Below are positions 1 to 8,991 of a DNA stretch of 64,000 bases, piece after piece. The notes beneath the pieces were generated by a model. That model was not told the origin of the DNA. It did no database searches and was given only the letters and a program-made list of their open reading frames with translations. Source of the DNA: Saccharopolyspora oryzae. GTDB lineage: Bacteria; Actinomycetota; Actinomycetes; Mycobacteriales; Pseudonocardiaceae. The position numbers were made by a program, and so were the translations under genes. Location: assembly GCF_027853915.1 (NCBI RefSeq), contig NZ_JAQGLA010000005.1, forward strand, positions 1-64,000, in the 5' to 3' direction. Position 1 is the stretch's first letter, and each line of letters begins with the position of its first letter.

Positions 1-83
1 ACCGGCTCCGCTGCCAACGCGTTCCAGCACACGCCCGCGACTGCCCAGGTGCGACCGTTGCACCAGGTTGCACGGCTGCTTCA

Positions 84-1064
84 TCAACGACGTTTGCCGT
101 TCTCGTCGTGGTGGGTGCGCACCTGGGCATCGGTGCTGCGGGCACGGCGGTCGGCGTCGGTCTGCGGCGCGTCGACCAGCGCGCGAGGGTGCAGGCGTTC
201 CTTGAGCACCACGTTCAGCTGTGCACCCAGCAGGGTGATGACGCTTTGCAGGTAGAACCACCACAGCATGGTGATCACGGTGGCGAAGGGGCCGTAAGTG
301 CTCTGAGCGGTGTGCAAGAACCGGCTGATGATCAGCGACGACGCGGTTTGCAGCACGAAGAACAGCACCCCGCACAGCGCCGCGCCGGGCAGGACGTCGC
401 GGGTGGTGACCTGCCGGTGGGTGAGGAGCCGGAACGCGGCCACGAACAACCCCAGGTCCAGAACGATCGCGATCGCGTAACCGAGCACGCGACCGACCCA
501 GCCCAGATCGATCCCCTCCGCAGCGCCGGAGACGAATCCGTTGACCAGGGTGCTCACCACCAGTCCCACGCCGATGGTGGCCAACACGGCCAAACCGCGC
601 ACGGTCTGCTGGACGATCGTGGGATGCCGGGTGAACGGCAGTCCCCAGACCGAGTTGAGCGCTGCTTGGGCGACGCGAACCACCCGCAGACCGCTCCACA
701 GCGCGGTGACCGCACCTAGGCCCAGCGCCCACCATTCGCCGCTGAGCCCCTGGACCGTTGCGGGGTCCAGCAGCGGCAACATCGTCGCCACGTTGCTGAG
801 CACCTGGTCCTTCATGCTGACCGGCAGCAGGAAGCCGAGCAGCGTGACCAGCACCAGAAGCAGGGGGAAGATCGAGAAGAACGCCCAGAAGGCGAGCATG
901 CTCGCCAAGTTCGCGGACCGGTCCTCGGCGAACTTCCGGAACACGGCCACCGCCACGCCCAACGAACGGTGGTGCTGCTGGAAGCTGTCCACCCGTTGCA
1001 CCGGAATCTTCAGCGCTCTCCGGCGCCGAGTGCCGGACGTGCGGTCACGGGTGTGCTCACGCAT
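84..1064 (-). CDS. YihY/BrkB family inner-membrane protein
   Basis: 326-residue integral membrane protein of the YihY/virulence-factor BrkB family. A basic cytoplasmic N-terminus (about residues 1-48) leads into the family's hallmark FAEDR..N.ASMLAFWAFFS stretch and a first hydrophobic segment at about 54-80. Several further membrane segments follow, and a charged tail (RRARSTDAQ...) ends the protein. The start is an ATG. Family members were once annotated as ribonuclease BN, which is now considered wrong, and their molecular role is unclear. The gene stands alone with a small membrane protein behind it on the same strand. Family call is firm; function is unknown. Confidence 0.85.
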   Translation of the reverse strand: MREHTRDRTSGTRRRRALKIPVQRVDSFQQHHRSLGVAVAVFRKFAEDRSANLASMLAFWAFFSIFPLLLVLVTLLGFLLPVSMKDQVLSNVATMLPLLDPATVQGLSGEWWALGLGAVTALWSGLRVVRVAQAALNSVWGLPFTRHPTIVQQTVRGLAVLATIGVGLVVSTLVNGFVSGAAEGIDLGWVGRVLGYAIAIVLDLGLFVAAFRLLTHRQVTTRDVLPGAALCGVLFFVLQTASSLIISRFLHTAQSTYGPFATVITMLWWFYLQSVITLLGAQLNVVLKERLHPRALVDAPQTDADRRARSTDAQVRTHHDENGKRR

Positions 1065-1158
1065 GGCGGAACTCCGAACCGGCAGTGCATGCCATGGGTC
1101 GGCCTGAGCATCGAATACCCAGCGGCGGGATCGATGATGCGCAGGTCGGTGCGGCGGC

Positions 1159-1377
1159 TCACAGCTGCGGTCGTGATTCCTTTCGCCGCGCCCGCATCTC
1201 GGGAATCCCGGTCAGAGCGGGCCACACTACGACGGCACCGATGGTCAGGTACCCGACGTAGCCCGGCATCCTGGTGAGCAACGCGCACAGGCCCCACGCC
1301 GCCGCGATGACCAGGGAGCCCAGCAGCCGAACTCGAGTCCAGCGCTTCGAAGGCGGCAGCTCACTCCAGGGTTGCAT
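1159..1377 (-). CDS. Small two-helix membrane protein, unknown function
   Basis: About 72 residues with two hydrophobic segments (LLGSLVIAAAWGLCALL and VGYLTIGAVVVWPALTGI) and a charged tail ending in RRKESRPQL. I placed the start at the ATG at 1377 because GGGGAAGAGG lies just upstream; an in-frame GTG at 1392 would add five residues. I recognise no family. It lies between the MBOAT and YihY genes on the same strand and could be co-transcribed with either. Confidence 0.55.
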   Translation of the reverse strand: MQPWSELPPSKRWTRVRLLGSLVIAAAWGLCALLTRMPGYVGYLTIGAVVVWPALTGIPEMRARRKESRPQL

Positions 1378-1459
1378 GATCCTCTTCCCCACGAGGGCAG
1401 CGTGGCAGAGGCTAAGCCGACCGCGGTCCGGTTTCGGAAAACCCAGACGGCCTGCCCCC

Positions 1460-2893
1460 TCAGAACTGGTAGTAGAGGAACGGGCTGAAGGAGCCGGTGG
1501 CGACGAGGAGGCCGGAGTAGCCGAGGCCGAGGGTCAGGACGCCGATGCGCAGTGCGTAGGCCTGGCGGGTGCGGACCGACTCCAGGAACGGGCCGGTGCC
1601 CGAGTTCGCCGGGAGGAACAGCACGACCAGCGCCAGCAGCAGGAACACCAGGCGCTGGTTGGTCACCGAGGCCGACACGATGTCGGTGACGCCGGAGAAG
1701 TCCGGCAGCAGCATGTGGCCCAGCATCACGAACGCGCTGCCCAGGTCCGGCGAGCGGAAGAACACCCAGCCGATCACCACCAGCAGCAACGTCAGCGCGC
1801 GCCGGGCGATCCGGGCGCGGGTGCCGGCCGGCGAGTGGGCCCAGCCGAAGGCGCGCTCGACCACCAGCAGCAGGCCGTGGAACAAGCCCCACACCAGGTA
1901 GGTCCAGGCCGCGCCGTGCCAGAAACCGGTCAGCACGAAGATGATCGCCAGGTTCCGGTAGGTGCGGACCTGCCCGTGCCGGTTGCCGCCGAGCGGGATG
2001 TAGACGTAGTCGCGGAACCAGCGCGACAGCGACATGTGCCAGCGCCGCCAGAACTCCGTGACGGTCACCGACGAGTAGGGCCGCGCGAAGTTCTCCGGCA
2101 GCCGGAACCCCAGCATCCGCCCCAGACCGATGGCCATGTCCGAGTAGCCGGAGAAGTCGAAGTACAGCTGCACCGCGTAGCCGATCGCGCCGAGCCAGGC
2201 GATCGCGAACGTCATGTCCTCGTCCGGCGTCGCGAAGCACGCGTCCACCATCGGCGCCAGGGTGTCGGCGATGACGACCTTCTTCGTCAGCCCCCAGGCG
2301 AAGCGCGGGAAACCGGCCGCGATGTCGTCCAGCCGGTGCGTGCGCTGCTGCGGCAGCTGGTCGGCGATCTCCCGGTAGCGCACGATCGGACCGGCCACGA
2401 GCTGCGGGAACATCGCGATGTAGGTGACGAACGAGACCGGGTCGCGCAGCGCCGGGCGCTCACCGCGGTAGATGTCCACCACGTAGGAGATGTGGTGGAA
2501 CGTGTAGAAGGAGATGCCGATCGGCAGCGCCAGGTGCAGCACCGGGAAGTCGCCGCCGAACCAGCTGCTGAGCACCGCCAGCTGCTCGGTGGCGAACCCG
2601 GCGTACTTCCACACCGCCAGGATCGCCAGGTTGAACGACACGGCGCCGATCAGCACCCACCGCCGCCGGTTCTGCTCGAAACCCCACTCCACCGGCTCCA
2701 GCCGCAGCCCGGCCAGGTAGTTCACCACGATGCACGCCAGCAGCAGCAACGTCGTGCCGCCCGCGCCGCTGGCGTAGAACAGCAGGCTCGCCACCGCGAT
2801 CACCGCGTTGCGCCCGCGGCGCGGCGCGATCAGCACTGCCGCCAGCACAACCGGCAGGAAGTACCACAGGAACAGGGGGCTTGCGAACGACAT
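1460..2893 (-). CDS. MBOAT family O-acyltransferase (AlgI-like)
   Basis: 477 residues from the ATG at 2893; upstream in-frame sequence is not protein-like. Multiple membrane segments begin at once (SPLFLWYFLPVVLAAVLIAP). Diagnostic MBOAT stretches are present: the ISFYTFHHISYVVDIYRG block, PQLVAGPIVRY, FDFSGYSDMAIGLGRMLGF, and GFWHGAAWTYLVWGLFHG with putative catalytic histidines near residues 325 and 339. Relatives (AlgI, DltB, PatA) pass acyl groups across the membrane to exported polysaccharides or cell-envelope polymers, usually with a partner SGNH/AlgJ-type acyltransferase. No such partner lies next to it here. Family assignment is firm; the acceptor is unknown. Confidence 0.9.
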   Translation of the reverse strand: MSFASPLFLWYFLPVVLAAVLIAPRRGRNAVIAVASLLFYASGAGGTTLLLLACIVVNYLAGLRLEPVEWGFEQNRRRWVLIGAVSFNLAILAVWKYAGFATEQLAVLSSWFGGDFPVLHLALPIGISFYTFHHISYVVDIYRGERPALRDPVSFVTYIAMFPQLVAGPIVRYREIADQLPQQRTHRLDDIAAGFPRFAWGLTKKVVIADTLAPMVDACFATPDEDMTFAIAWLGAIGYAVQLYFDFSGYSDMAIGLGRMLGFRLPENFARPYSSVTVTEFWRRWHMSLSRWFRDYVYIPLGGNRHGQVRTYRNLAIIFVLTGFWHGAAWTYLVWGLFHGLLLVVERAFGWAHSPAGTRARIARRALTLLLVVIGWVFFRSPDLGSAFVMLGHMLLPDFSGVTDIVSASVTNQRLVFLLLALVVLFLPANSGTGPFLESVRTRQAYALRIGVLTLGLGYSGLLVATGSFSPFLYYQF

Positions 2894-3108
2894 CGGGGCC
2901 TCGGGTCGCGGGAGGCCCTCGCCTCCCCTTGGAGCACGGCGGGATTGCTGTCCGGACTTTAGCCGAGCCCGGAACGCCACCGAGCCGAAACGCATCGGGT
3001 TCACCGCCTGCCGTTTGATCCGCTTTGTCCTGACCAGGCAAAACGAGTTCGCGAACAGGCTCCGGAAATGGCGGACAGCCCCCGCGCCGATCACTTAGCC
3101 TGGGCCCC

Positions 3109-3930
3109 ATGAACGCTCCCGCGCCAGGCTGGTACCCCGACCAGGCGGACCCGCGCTACGTCCGCTGGTGGGACGGCCGCCAGTGGACGCAACACGTGCA
3201 GCCGGCCCAGGCCCCGGCCCCGCAGCCGCAAGGCGACGCCAACGCCGCGGAGCTGTCCGTGGGCGGGACCGGCAACGCCGCGTCGATCCAGCAGCAGGTG
3301 CAGCAGCGCGCCGGAGTCGGCGGGCCGGTCGCCGGCGGCGGGGGCACCCTGTTCACCGAACCGGTGCTGGTGATCAACCAGCAGGCCAAGCTGATCGAGA
3401 TGTCGAACCAGTACGCCATCTACGACCAGCACGGGCGGCAGCTCGGTTCGGTCGTGCAGGTCGGGCAGAACGGCGCGCAGAAGGCGCTGCGCGCGTTCAC
3501 CAAGCTCGACTCGCTGATGACGGTCAAGCTCGAGATCCGGGACATCACCGGTCGCCCGGTCCTGCTGCTGACCCGTCCCGCGACGCTCTGGAAGGGCACG
3601 GTCCACGTGCAGCGCCCGGACCAGTCGCTGATCGGCGAGATCCGGTTGGCGAACTTCTGGGGCAAGGCGCGCTTCAACTTCGAGATCGGCGGCCAGCGCA
3701 TCGGCGGTCTGCAGGCCGAGAACCTGCGAGCCTGGGACATCAAGGTCCTCGACCAGGCGGACCAGCCGGTCGGCCAGATCAGCAAGACCTGGCAGGGCCT
3801 GGCGAAGGCGGCGTTCACCACGGCGGACAACTACGTCCTGCAGCTCCACCGGCCCCTCCAGGACCCCCTCCTCAGCATGGTCCTGGCCTCGTCCCTGGCC
3901 TTCGACACGATCTTCAGCCAGCACCAGTGA
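3109..3930 (+). CDS. DUF2510 plus phospholipid-scramblase/LURP-one-like protein
   Basis: 273 residues. The N-terminus has a DUF2510 module (PGWYPDQADPRYVRWWDGRQWT, residues 6-27), a short tryptophan-rich motif common in actinobacterial envelope proteins. A Pro/Ala/Gln-rich linker follows. From about residue 83 the protein resembles the tubby/scramblase/LURP-one beta-barrel fold (LFTEPVLVINQQAKLIEMSNQYAIYDQHGRQLG..., then FNFEIGGQRIGGL). No transmembrane segment is obvious. Scramblase activity is not established for bacterial members. It is transcribed divergently from the MBOAT gene across about 215 bp and is followed by the first composite repeat. Confidence 0.75.
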   Translation: MNAPAPGWYPDQADPRYVRWWDGRQWTQHVQPAQAPAPQPQGDANAAELSVGGTGNAASIQQQVQQRAGVGGPVAGGGGTLFTEPVLVINQQAKLIEMSNQYAIYDQHGRQLGSVVQVGQNGAQKALRAFTKLDSLMTVKLEIRDITGRPVLLLTRPATLWKGTVHVQRPDQSLIGEIRLANFWGKARFNFEIGGQRIGGLQAENLRAWDIKVLDQADQPVGQISKTWQGLAKAAFTTADNYVLQLHRPLQDPLLSMVLASSLAFDTIFSQHQ

Positions 3931-3955
3931 CGACCCCACCCGACGCGGTGGACCA

Positions 3956-4155
3956 CAGTTTCAATTGAAACTGCGCTCCGCCGTGCCTGGGTTTTACAGT
4001 TTCAATTGAAACTGCACACCCGGGCGTGTCGGGACCCCGGCGTGTCGGGACCTGCGGACCCCGACACGCCGACACCTGTGGACAAGTCGTCCTGGCTGTG
4101 GAGAACTTCCGCAAATTCAATGGAAATCGGACCTTCGATTTCCATTGAATTTGCG
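3956..4155. repeat. Composite intergenic repeat, copy A (palindromes, DnaA-box pair, hairpin)
   Basis: An 18-bp perfect palindrome (CAGTTTCAATTGAAACTG) occurs at 3956-3973 and 3997-4014. CGTGTCGGG repeats follow, including an 11-bp inverted pair at 4039-4049 and 4060-4070. A perfect actinobacterial-type DnaA box (TGTGGACAA, 4077-4085) and an 8/9 box (4097-4105) start 20 bp apart. A 20-bp perfect hairpin closes the element (CGCAAATTCAATGGAAATCG, arms 4110-4129 and 4136-4155, 6-nt loop). About the first 95 bp are identical to the copy at 15.3 kb. It lies between convergent genes, so the hairpin could also end transcription. Confidence 0.85.
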
Positions 4156-4178
4156 TCAGGTCGGGAGCCCGGGCGCCG

Positions 4179-5135
4179 TCAGCGGGTACGGCGACGGCGG
4201 GCGACCTCGGAGAGGACCACGCCGGCCGCCACCGAGGCGTTGAGGGACTCGACGCCACCGGCCATCGGGATCGAGACCGTCTGGTCGCAGGTCTCCCGGA
4301 CCAGGCGGGACAGGCCGCGGCCCTCGGAGCCCACGACGACGACCAGCGGACCGGTCGCCAGTTCCAGCTCGTCCGAGGTGACGTCGGCGTCGGCGTCGAG
4401 GCCGATCACCATCAGGCCCTCGTTCTTGAGGTCCTTGAGCGTGCGGGTCAGGTTGACCGCCTTCGCCACCGGCAGCTTGGCCGCCGTGCCTGCGCTGGTC
4501 CGCCAGGCCACCGCCGTGATCCCGGCGCTGCGGCGCTGCGGCACGATCACGCCGTGCGCGCCGAAGGCCGCCGCCGAGCGGATGACCGCACCGAGGTTGC
4601 GCGGGTCGGTGACGCCGTCGAGCGCCACGATCAGCGGCGGCATGCCGGAGTCGTGCGCCGCCTTCAGCACGTCCTCCGGGTGCGCGTACTTGAACTGCGG
4701 CACCTGCAGCGCGAGGCCCTGGTGCATCGCGTTGTTCGTCAACCGGTCCAGCTCGAAGCGCGGGATGTCGACCACCGAGATGCCGCGCGACTTCGCCTCG
4801 CGGACCGCCTCGTTGACCCGGTCGTCGATGTCGATGCCCTGCGCGACGTACAGCCCGCTCGCGGGCACGCCGGCGCGGATGCACTCCACCACCGGGTTCC
4901 GCCCGCACACCAGCTCGGGCTGCGAATCCGCCGCCGCCTGGCGCTTCGCGCGTTGCTGGTCGGCCTTCGCGCGCTGGTCGGCGCGCTTCTTCGCGGGGTG
5001 GCTGACGCGCTCCTCCGCCTTCGGCGTCGGGCCCTTGCCCTTCAGACCCCTGCGTCGCTGCCCGCCGGATCCGACGACCATGCCCTTCTTGTTGGTCTTG
5101 CGCATGCCGCCGCGGCGCTTGTCGTTGCCAGCCAC
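4179..5135 (-). CDS. rlmB: 23S rRNA (guanosine-2'-O-)-methyltransferase RlmB (SpoU/TrmH family)
   Basis: 318 residues. A lysine/arginine-rich N-terminal extension (about 1-72) precedes the substrate-binding domain that begins [11 protein letters not shown] (about 76). The SpoU knotted methyltransferase domain carries motif 1 ([16 protein letters not shown]), motif 2 ([12 protein letters not shown]) and motif 3 ([19 protein letters not shown]). These enzymes methylate G2251 of 23S rRNA using S-adenosylmethionine. The gene starts 3 bp after the cysS stop codon, so the two are almost certainly one transcript, as in other actinobacteria. The basic tail is usual for actinobacterial versions and probably binds RNA. 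Confidence 0.93.
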   Translation of the reverse strand: MAGNDKRRGGMRKTNKKGMVVGSGGQRRRGLKGKGPTPKAEERVSHPAKKRADQRAKADQQRAKRQAAADSQPELVCGRNPVVECIRAGVPASGLYVAQGIDIDDRVNEAVREAKSRGISVVDIPRFELDRLTNNAMHQGLALQVPQFKYAHPEDVLKAAHDSGMPPLIVALDGVTDPRNLGAVIRSAAAFGAHGVIVPQRRSAGITAVAWRTSAGTAAKLPVAKAVNLTRTLKDLKNEGLMVIGLDADADVTSDELELATGPLVVVVGSEGRGLSRLVRETCDQTVSIPMAGGVESLNASVAAGVVLSEVARRRRTR

Positions 5136-5138
5136 GTG

Positions 5139-6533
5139 TTACCCGTCTTTCAATGTCCACATCGGACCGTCGGGGGTGTCCTCGACGGCAATCCCGCTGG
5201 CCTGCAACCGGTCGCGCAGCAGGTCTGCGGTGGCGAAGTCGCGCTCCGCGCGGGCCTGCTTGCGCTGCTCCAGCATGGCCTCGACCAGATCGCCGAGCGC
5301 GCGCTGCGCGGCGTCGTCCGCGCCGGAGTCCTCGGCCCACTGCTCGGACAGCGGGTCCAGCCCGAGCACATCGGTCATCGCCCGCACCGACGCCGCAGCG
5401 CCGCGGGCGGCTTCGTCGTCACCGCGGTCCAGGGCGGCGTTGCCCTCGCGGACCACGTTGTGCACGACCGCGATCGCCTGCGGCGTCGACAGGTCGTCGT
5501 CCATCGCCGCGGCGAACTCCGCGCACACCTCACCGTGCCCGACGGCACCGGCGCGCTGGCCGACCCGCCGCACGAACGACTCGATGCGGCGGTAGGTGGC
5601 CACCGCCTCGGCCAGCCCGGCCTCGGAGAACTCGAGGGTGGACCGGTAGTGCGGGGTGACCAGGTAGTACCGCAGCTCGGCCGCGCGGGCCCGCTTCAGC
5701 ACCTCCGGGATGGACAGCACGTTGCCGAGCGACTTCGACATCTTCTCGCCGCTCATCGTCACCCAGGCGTTGTGCATCCAGTACTGGGCGAACCCGTCGC
5801 CGGCCGCGTTGGACTGCGCCATCTCGTTCTCGTGGTGCGGGAAGACCAGGTCCAGCCCGCCGCCGTGGATGTCGAACTCGCTGCCCAGGTAGAAGGTGGC
5901 CATCGCCGAGCACTCCAGGTGCCAGCCCGGCCGGCCGCTGCCCCACGGCGTCGGCCAGCTCGGCTCGCCCGGCTTGGCGGCCTTCCACAGCGTGAAGTCG
6001 CGCGGGTCGCGCTTGCCGCTGGCCAGCGTCTCGCCCTGCTGCACCTCGTCGAGGCGCTGCCCGGACAGCTTGCCGTACTGGTCGGCGTAGGAGTCGACGG
6101 AGAAGTAGACGTCGCCGCCCGCAGCGTAGGCGTGGCCCTTGTCGATCAGGCGCTGGATGAGGTCGACCATCTGCGTGACGTGCCCGGTCGCGCGGGGCAG
6201 CACCGACGGCGGCAGGCAGCCGAGCTGGTCGTAGGCCCGTTCGAAGGCGCGCTCGTGCGTGGCGGCCCACTCCCACCAGGGCCGGCCGGCCTCGGCCGCC
6301 TTGGTGAGGATCTTGTCGTCGATGTCGGTGACGTTGCGGACCAGGCGCGCGTCGTAGCCGTGGTGCTGCAACCAGCGGCGGAGCACGTCGAAGTTGAGGC
6401 CGCTGCGGACGTGGCCGACGTGGGGGACGCCCTGCACGGTGGCACCACACACGTAGATCGACGCCACTCCGTCGCAGCGCGGGTGGAATTCGCGCGTCGT
6501 TCGGGTCGCGGTGTCATGCAGGTGCAGGCTCAC
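5139..6533 (-). CDS. cysS: Cysteinyl-tRNA synthetase
   Basis: 464 residues, normal for the family. The N-terminus reads [14 protein letters not shown], then [19 protein letters not shown], which holds the first zinc-ligand cysteine (about 29) and an HIGH-type signature as HVGH (about 38). The KMSKS loop is intact ([10 protein letters not shown], about 264). The HE zinc motif is visible in [11 protein letters not shown] and CysS-specific [10 protein letters not shown] is present. It charges tRNA-Cys in the cytoplasm. MshC (mycothiol ligase) is related, but the full length and C-terminal anticodon-binding part favour CysS. It lies immediately upstream of rlmB on the same strand. Confidence 0.95.
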   Translation of the reverse strand: MSLHLHDTATRTTREFHPRCDGVASIYVCGATVQGVPHVGHVRSGLNFDVLRRWLQHHGYDARLVRNVTDIDDKILTKAAEAGRPWWEWAATHERAFERAYDQLGCLPPSVLPRATGHVTQMVDLIQRLIDKGHAYAAGGDVYFSVDSYADQYGKLSGQRLDEVQQGETLASGKRDPRDFTLWKAAKPGEPSWPTPWGSGRPGWHLECSAMATFYLGSEFDIHGGGLDLVFPHHENEMAQSNAAGDGFAQYWMHNAWVTMSGEKMSKSLGNVLSIPEVLKRARAAELRYYLVTPHYRSTLEFSEAGLAEAVATYRRIESFVRRVGQRAGAVGHGEVCAEFAAAMDDDLSTPQAIAVVHNVVREGNAALDRGDDEAARGAAASVRAMTDVLGLDPLSEQWAEDSGADDAAQRALGDLVEAMLEQRKQARAERDFATADLLRDRLQASGIAVEDTPDGPMWTLKDG

Positions 6534-6605
6534 AACCCCGATGGTACGGGGGCCGGTCCGCGCCCAATCACGACAGGGGCGGTCACGTCAAGGCCGTAGT
6601 GACGG

Positions 6606-7286
6606 TCAGCGCAGCAGATCGGCCACGGCCGCCAGCAGCGCGTCCGGTCGCTGCGCGGTGGGCACCGGTTCGACGATCGCGACCTGGCATCCGACCACCG
6701 CAGCGGCACCGTCGGCTTCCTCGCTGTCGCCGATCATCAGCGCTTCCTCCGGCGCAACGCCGAGGCGTTCGCAGGCGCGCAGGAAGATCTTCGCGTCCGG
6801 CTTGATCACGCCTTCCAGGTAGGACAGCAGGAACTCGTCCACGTATCGGGCGATGCCGATCCGCTCGAAAGCGGGACGGATGTCGAAGGCGATGTTGCTG
6901 ATCACGCCGATCTTCACCCCGGACTCGTGCAGCCGGCGCATCGTCTCGGCGGCGTCCGGGTACGCGGTCCAGTAGTCGGGATCGACCACGCGCGCGTAGA
7001 GCGACTCGGCCTGACCGTCGCGCACGCCGGAGCTGCGCAGCACCTCCGTGTAGACCTTGCGGTGCAGCTCGGGGTCGAGGTCGCGGTTGTCCCACGCGTG
7101 CTGGTACTCGGCACCGAGCTCCACGACCTGCGTGGTCGGCGCGGTCATCCGCCGCATGATCTCAGCCTGGGCGGCCAGGTCGAACGGGGCGCCGTCGGCA
7201 TCGGTGAGATCGGCGTACCAGGACGGATCTTCCTCAAGCCGGAACAGCGTGCCGGAGAAGTCGAAGAGCACCGCGCGCAGAGTCAC
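6606..7286 (-). CDS. HAD superfamily hydrolase with atypical DxS motif I
   Basis: 226 residues from a GTG at 7286, chosen because the protein core starts there (TLRAVLFDFSGTLF); an upstream GTG or ATG would add poorly conserved residues. Motif I reads FDFSGT, so the nucleophile Asp is kept but the usual second Asp (DxD) is Ser. Motif II (IGVISNIAF), motif III Lys (EGVIKPDAKIF) and motif IV (ALMIGDSEEADGAAA) are present. HAD enzymes act on phosphorylated small molecules or haloacids. Loss of the second Asp, the general acid in phosphatases, leaves the chemistry uncertain. It stands between cysS and a small membrane gene on the same strand. Confidence 0.8.
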   Translation of the reverse strand: MTLRAVLFDFSGTLFRLEEDPSWYADLTDADGAPFDLAAQAEIMRRMTAPTTQVVELGAEYQHAWDNRDLDPELHRKVYTEVLRSSGVRDGQAESLYARVVDPDYWTAYPDAAETMRRLHESGVKIGVISNIAFDIRPAFERIGIARYVDEFLLSYLEGVIKPDAKIFLRACERLGVAPEEALMIGDSEEADGAAAVVGCQVAIVEPVPTAQRPDALLAAVADLLR

Positions 7287-7395
7287 GAGCCTCAAGGTAT
7301 GCGCGCGGAACGGCCCCAGCACCGACATGCGGCCAAGCTCACCCGAGGAGCGGACCGCGTTGAATTGCCAGTTCTGCCGGGAACCGCGCCCGGAA

Positions 7396-7437
7396 TGCCC
7401 TGGTCGGGCTCACCTGATCCCGCCCGGGACCAGGGCA
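7396..7437 (-). terminator. Hairpin downstream of the small membrane gene
   Basis: A 10-bp perfect inverted repeat (TGCCCTGGTC / GACCAGGGCA) has arms at 7396-7405 and 7428-7437. It lies about 40 bp past the stop of the leftward gene ending at 7478. No T-tract follows, as is usual in very GC-rich actinobacteria. Confidence 0.5.
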
Positions 7438-7477
7438 CAGTTCAACACCGGGAACGGTGCTGAATTCCGGGAACGCC

Positions 7478-7678
7478 TCAGCAGCGAGAGCTCTGCTGAC
7501 CGCGCATCGGGACGACGATGCCCGCGACGCAGATCGCCGCGCTCATCCACAACAGGAACACCGCCAGCGCCAGGCCGAGCCCGCCGCCCCCGGACCACAG
7601 CACGAAGGACACTGGCCACACCACGACCGGCTGCGCAACGAGCAGCCGACGCATCCACCGGTTCCGCTCGACCTCCAT
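7478..7678 (-). CDS. Small two-helix membrane protein, unknown function
   Basis: 66 residues from an ATG at 7678 (MEVERNRWMRR...). A basic N-terminus precedes two hydrophobic segments (LLVAQPVVVWPVSFVLW and LGLALAVFLLWMSAAICVAGIVV) and a short tail RGQQSSRC. Codon usage matches its neighbours. No family is recognised. It lies between ispF and the HAD gene, both on the same strand. Confidence 0.5.
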   Translation of the reverse strand: MEVERNRWMRRLLVAQPVVVWPVSFVLWSGGGGLGLALAVFLLWMSAAICVAGIVVPMRGQQSSRC

Positions 7679-7788
7679 GCTTCGAATATCGCGCGCACCG
7701 GCCCTGACGTTAAAGACCGCGGACCCTGAGTTTTCCCGGACTCCGCCAGCCCGTAACCCCAGCCACCCGCCCGTTACCGGGCTCGGGT

Positions 7789-8271
7789 TCAGGCCGTCGG
7801 GAAGACGAGGGCGGTGGCGATGGCGGCGATGCCTTCGCCGCGGCCGGTGAGGCCGAGGCCGTCGGAGGTGGTGCCGGAGACCGACACCGGCGCTCCGATC
7901 GCTTCCGCGAGCACCTGCTGGGCCTCTTCGCGGCGCTTGCCGATGCGCGGCGCATTGCCGATGACCTGCACCGTCGCATTGCCGATGCGGAATCCGGCCG
8001 CCGCGACGCGGTCCCGGACCTCGGCCAGGAAGTCGACGCCGTGCGCACCCGCCCAGCGGTCGTCGTCGGTGCCGAACACGGCTCCGAGGTCGCCCAGCCC
8101 GGCCGCCGACAGCAGCGCGTCGCACAGCGCGTGCGAGGCGACGTCACCGTCGGAGTGACCGGCGCAGCCGTCCGCGCCCTCCCAGAGCAGGCCGGCGACC
8201 CAGCAGTCGCGGCCGGATTCCACGGGGTGGACGTCGACGCCCTGCCCGACGCGGGGAAGCAGCTCGGTCAC
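7789..8271 (-). CDS. ispF: 2-C-methyl-D-erythritol 2,4-cyclodiphosphate synthase
   Basis: 160 residues, the normal length. The zinc-site signature is [15 protein letters not shown] (the common DxHR loop appears as DVHPV), followed by [33 protein letters not shown]. The C-terminal substrate block is [23 protein letters not shown]. The enzyme cyclises CDP-ME-2-phosphate in the MEP isoprenoid pathway as a trimer. Its start overlaps the ispD stop by 4 bp (ATGA), so the two are translationally coupled. Confidence 0.95.
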   Translation of the reverse strand: MTELLPRVGQGVDVHPVESGRDCWVAGLLWEGADGCAGHSDGDVASHALCDALLSAAGLGDLGAVFGTDDDRWAGAHGVDFLAEVRDRVAAAGFRIGNATVQVIGNAPRIGKRREEAQQVLAEAIGAPVSVSGTTSDGLGLTGRGEGIAAIATALVFPTA

Positions 8272-8972
8272 GCGAGTTCTCCAGTGTTCTGCGGCGCGCC
8301 CTCGACCAGCACCGATTCGGCGATGGCCAGGTCGAACGCCGTGGTGATCTTCAGCGCGTTCGGGTGACCGGCCACGGTCCGCACCTTGCCGCCGATCCGC
8401 TCCACGAGCCCGGCGTCGTCCGTGGCGATGTCGCCAGCGGCCGCGTACGCCTCGCGCAGCACCTCGATGGCGAAGCCCTGCGGGGTCTGGACCGCCCTGA
8501 GCTCGGACCGGTCCACGGTCGCCACGACGTCACCGGCCTCGTCGACGCGCTTGATCGTGTCCGAGACCGGCAGCACCGGGATCACCGCGGGAGCGCCCTC
8601 CTCGACCGCGCGCACGACGTCCTGGATCACCGAGGAAGGCGTGAAGGCACGCGCGGCGTCGTGCACGAGGACGACCCGCGCATCCGGCGCGACCTGCTCG
8701 ACGGCGTCGAGCGCGATGCGCACCGAGTCCGTTCGCTCCGCTCCCCCTGGCACCACGTGCGCAGCCGGGAGCTCGGCCAATTCCGCGGCCACCAGCTCGA
8801 CCTGGTCGGGCGGGGCCGCTACGACGACGTGCTGCACGCAGCCCGCGGCCAACAGGCCGCGGACCGCGCGCAACAACAACGATTCACCGTTCACCGGAAC
8901 CAGCGCCTTGGGCATCCCCAACCCCAAGCGCACCCCGCGACCAGCCGCGGGGACCAGCGCGACAACGCTCAC
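8268..8972 (-). CDS. ispD: 2-C-methyl-D-erythritol 4-phosphate cytidylyltransferase
   Basis: 234 residues. The N-terminal nucleotide-binding loop is [25 protein letters not shown]. Downstream are [31 protein letters not shown] and the [20 protein letters not shown] block, all characteristic of IspD. It makes CDP-methylerythritol from MEP and CTP. It lies between carD and ispF, an order common in actinobacteria. Only 19 bp separate it from carD, so the three genes likely share a transcript. Confidence 0.95.
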   Translation of the reverse strand: MSVVALVPAAGRGVRLGLGMPKALVPVNGESLLLRAVRGLLAAGCVQHVVVAAPPDQVELVAAELAELPAAHVVPGGAERTDSVRIALDAVEQVAPDARVVLVHDAARAFTPSSVIQDVVRAVEEGAPAVIPVLPVSDTIKRVDEAGDVVATVDRSELRAVQTPQGFAIEVLREAYAAAGDIATDDAGLVERIGGKVRTVAGHPNALKITTAFDLAIAESVLVEGAPQNTGELA

Positions 8973-8991
8973 GCTCGATCGTTCCCGATGA

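Noticed and set aside
3956-4155. CRISPR-like array suggested by repeated palindromic units
   Set aside because: Only two palindromes with a single short spacer, no regular spacer length and no cas genes.
4006-4160. Short open frame beginning KLHTRACRDPGVSG that recurs in the repeat copies at 4.0 and 15.3 kb
   Set aside because: The two frames match only because the underlying repeat DNA is nearly identical; they start at TTG inside a palindrome, have no ribosome-binding site and diverge where the DNA does.
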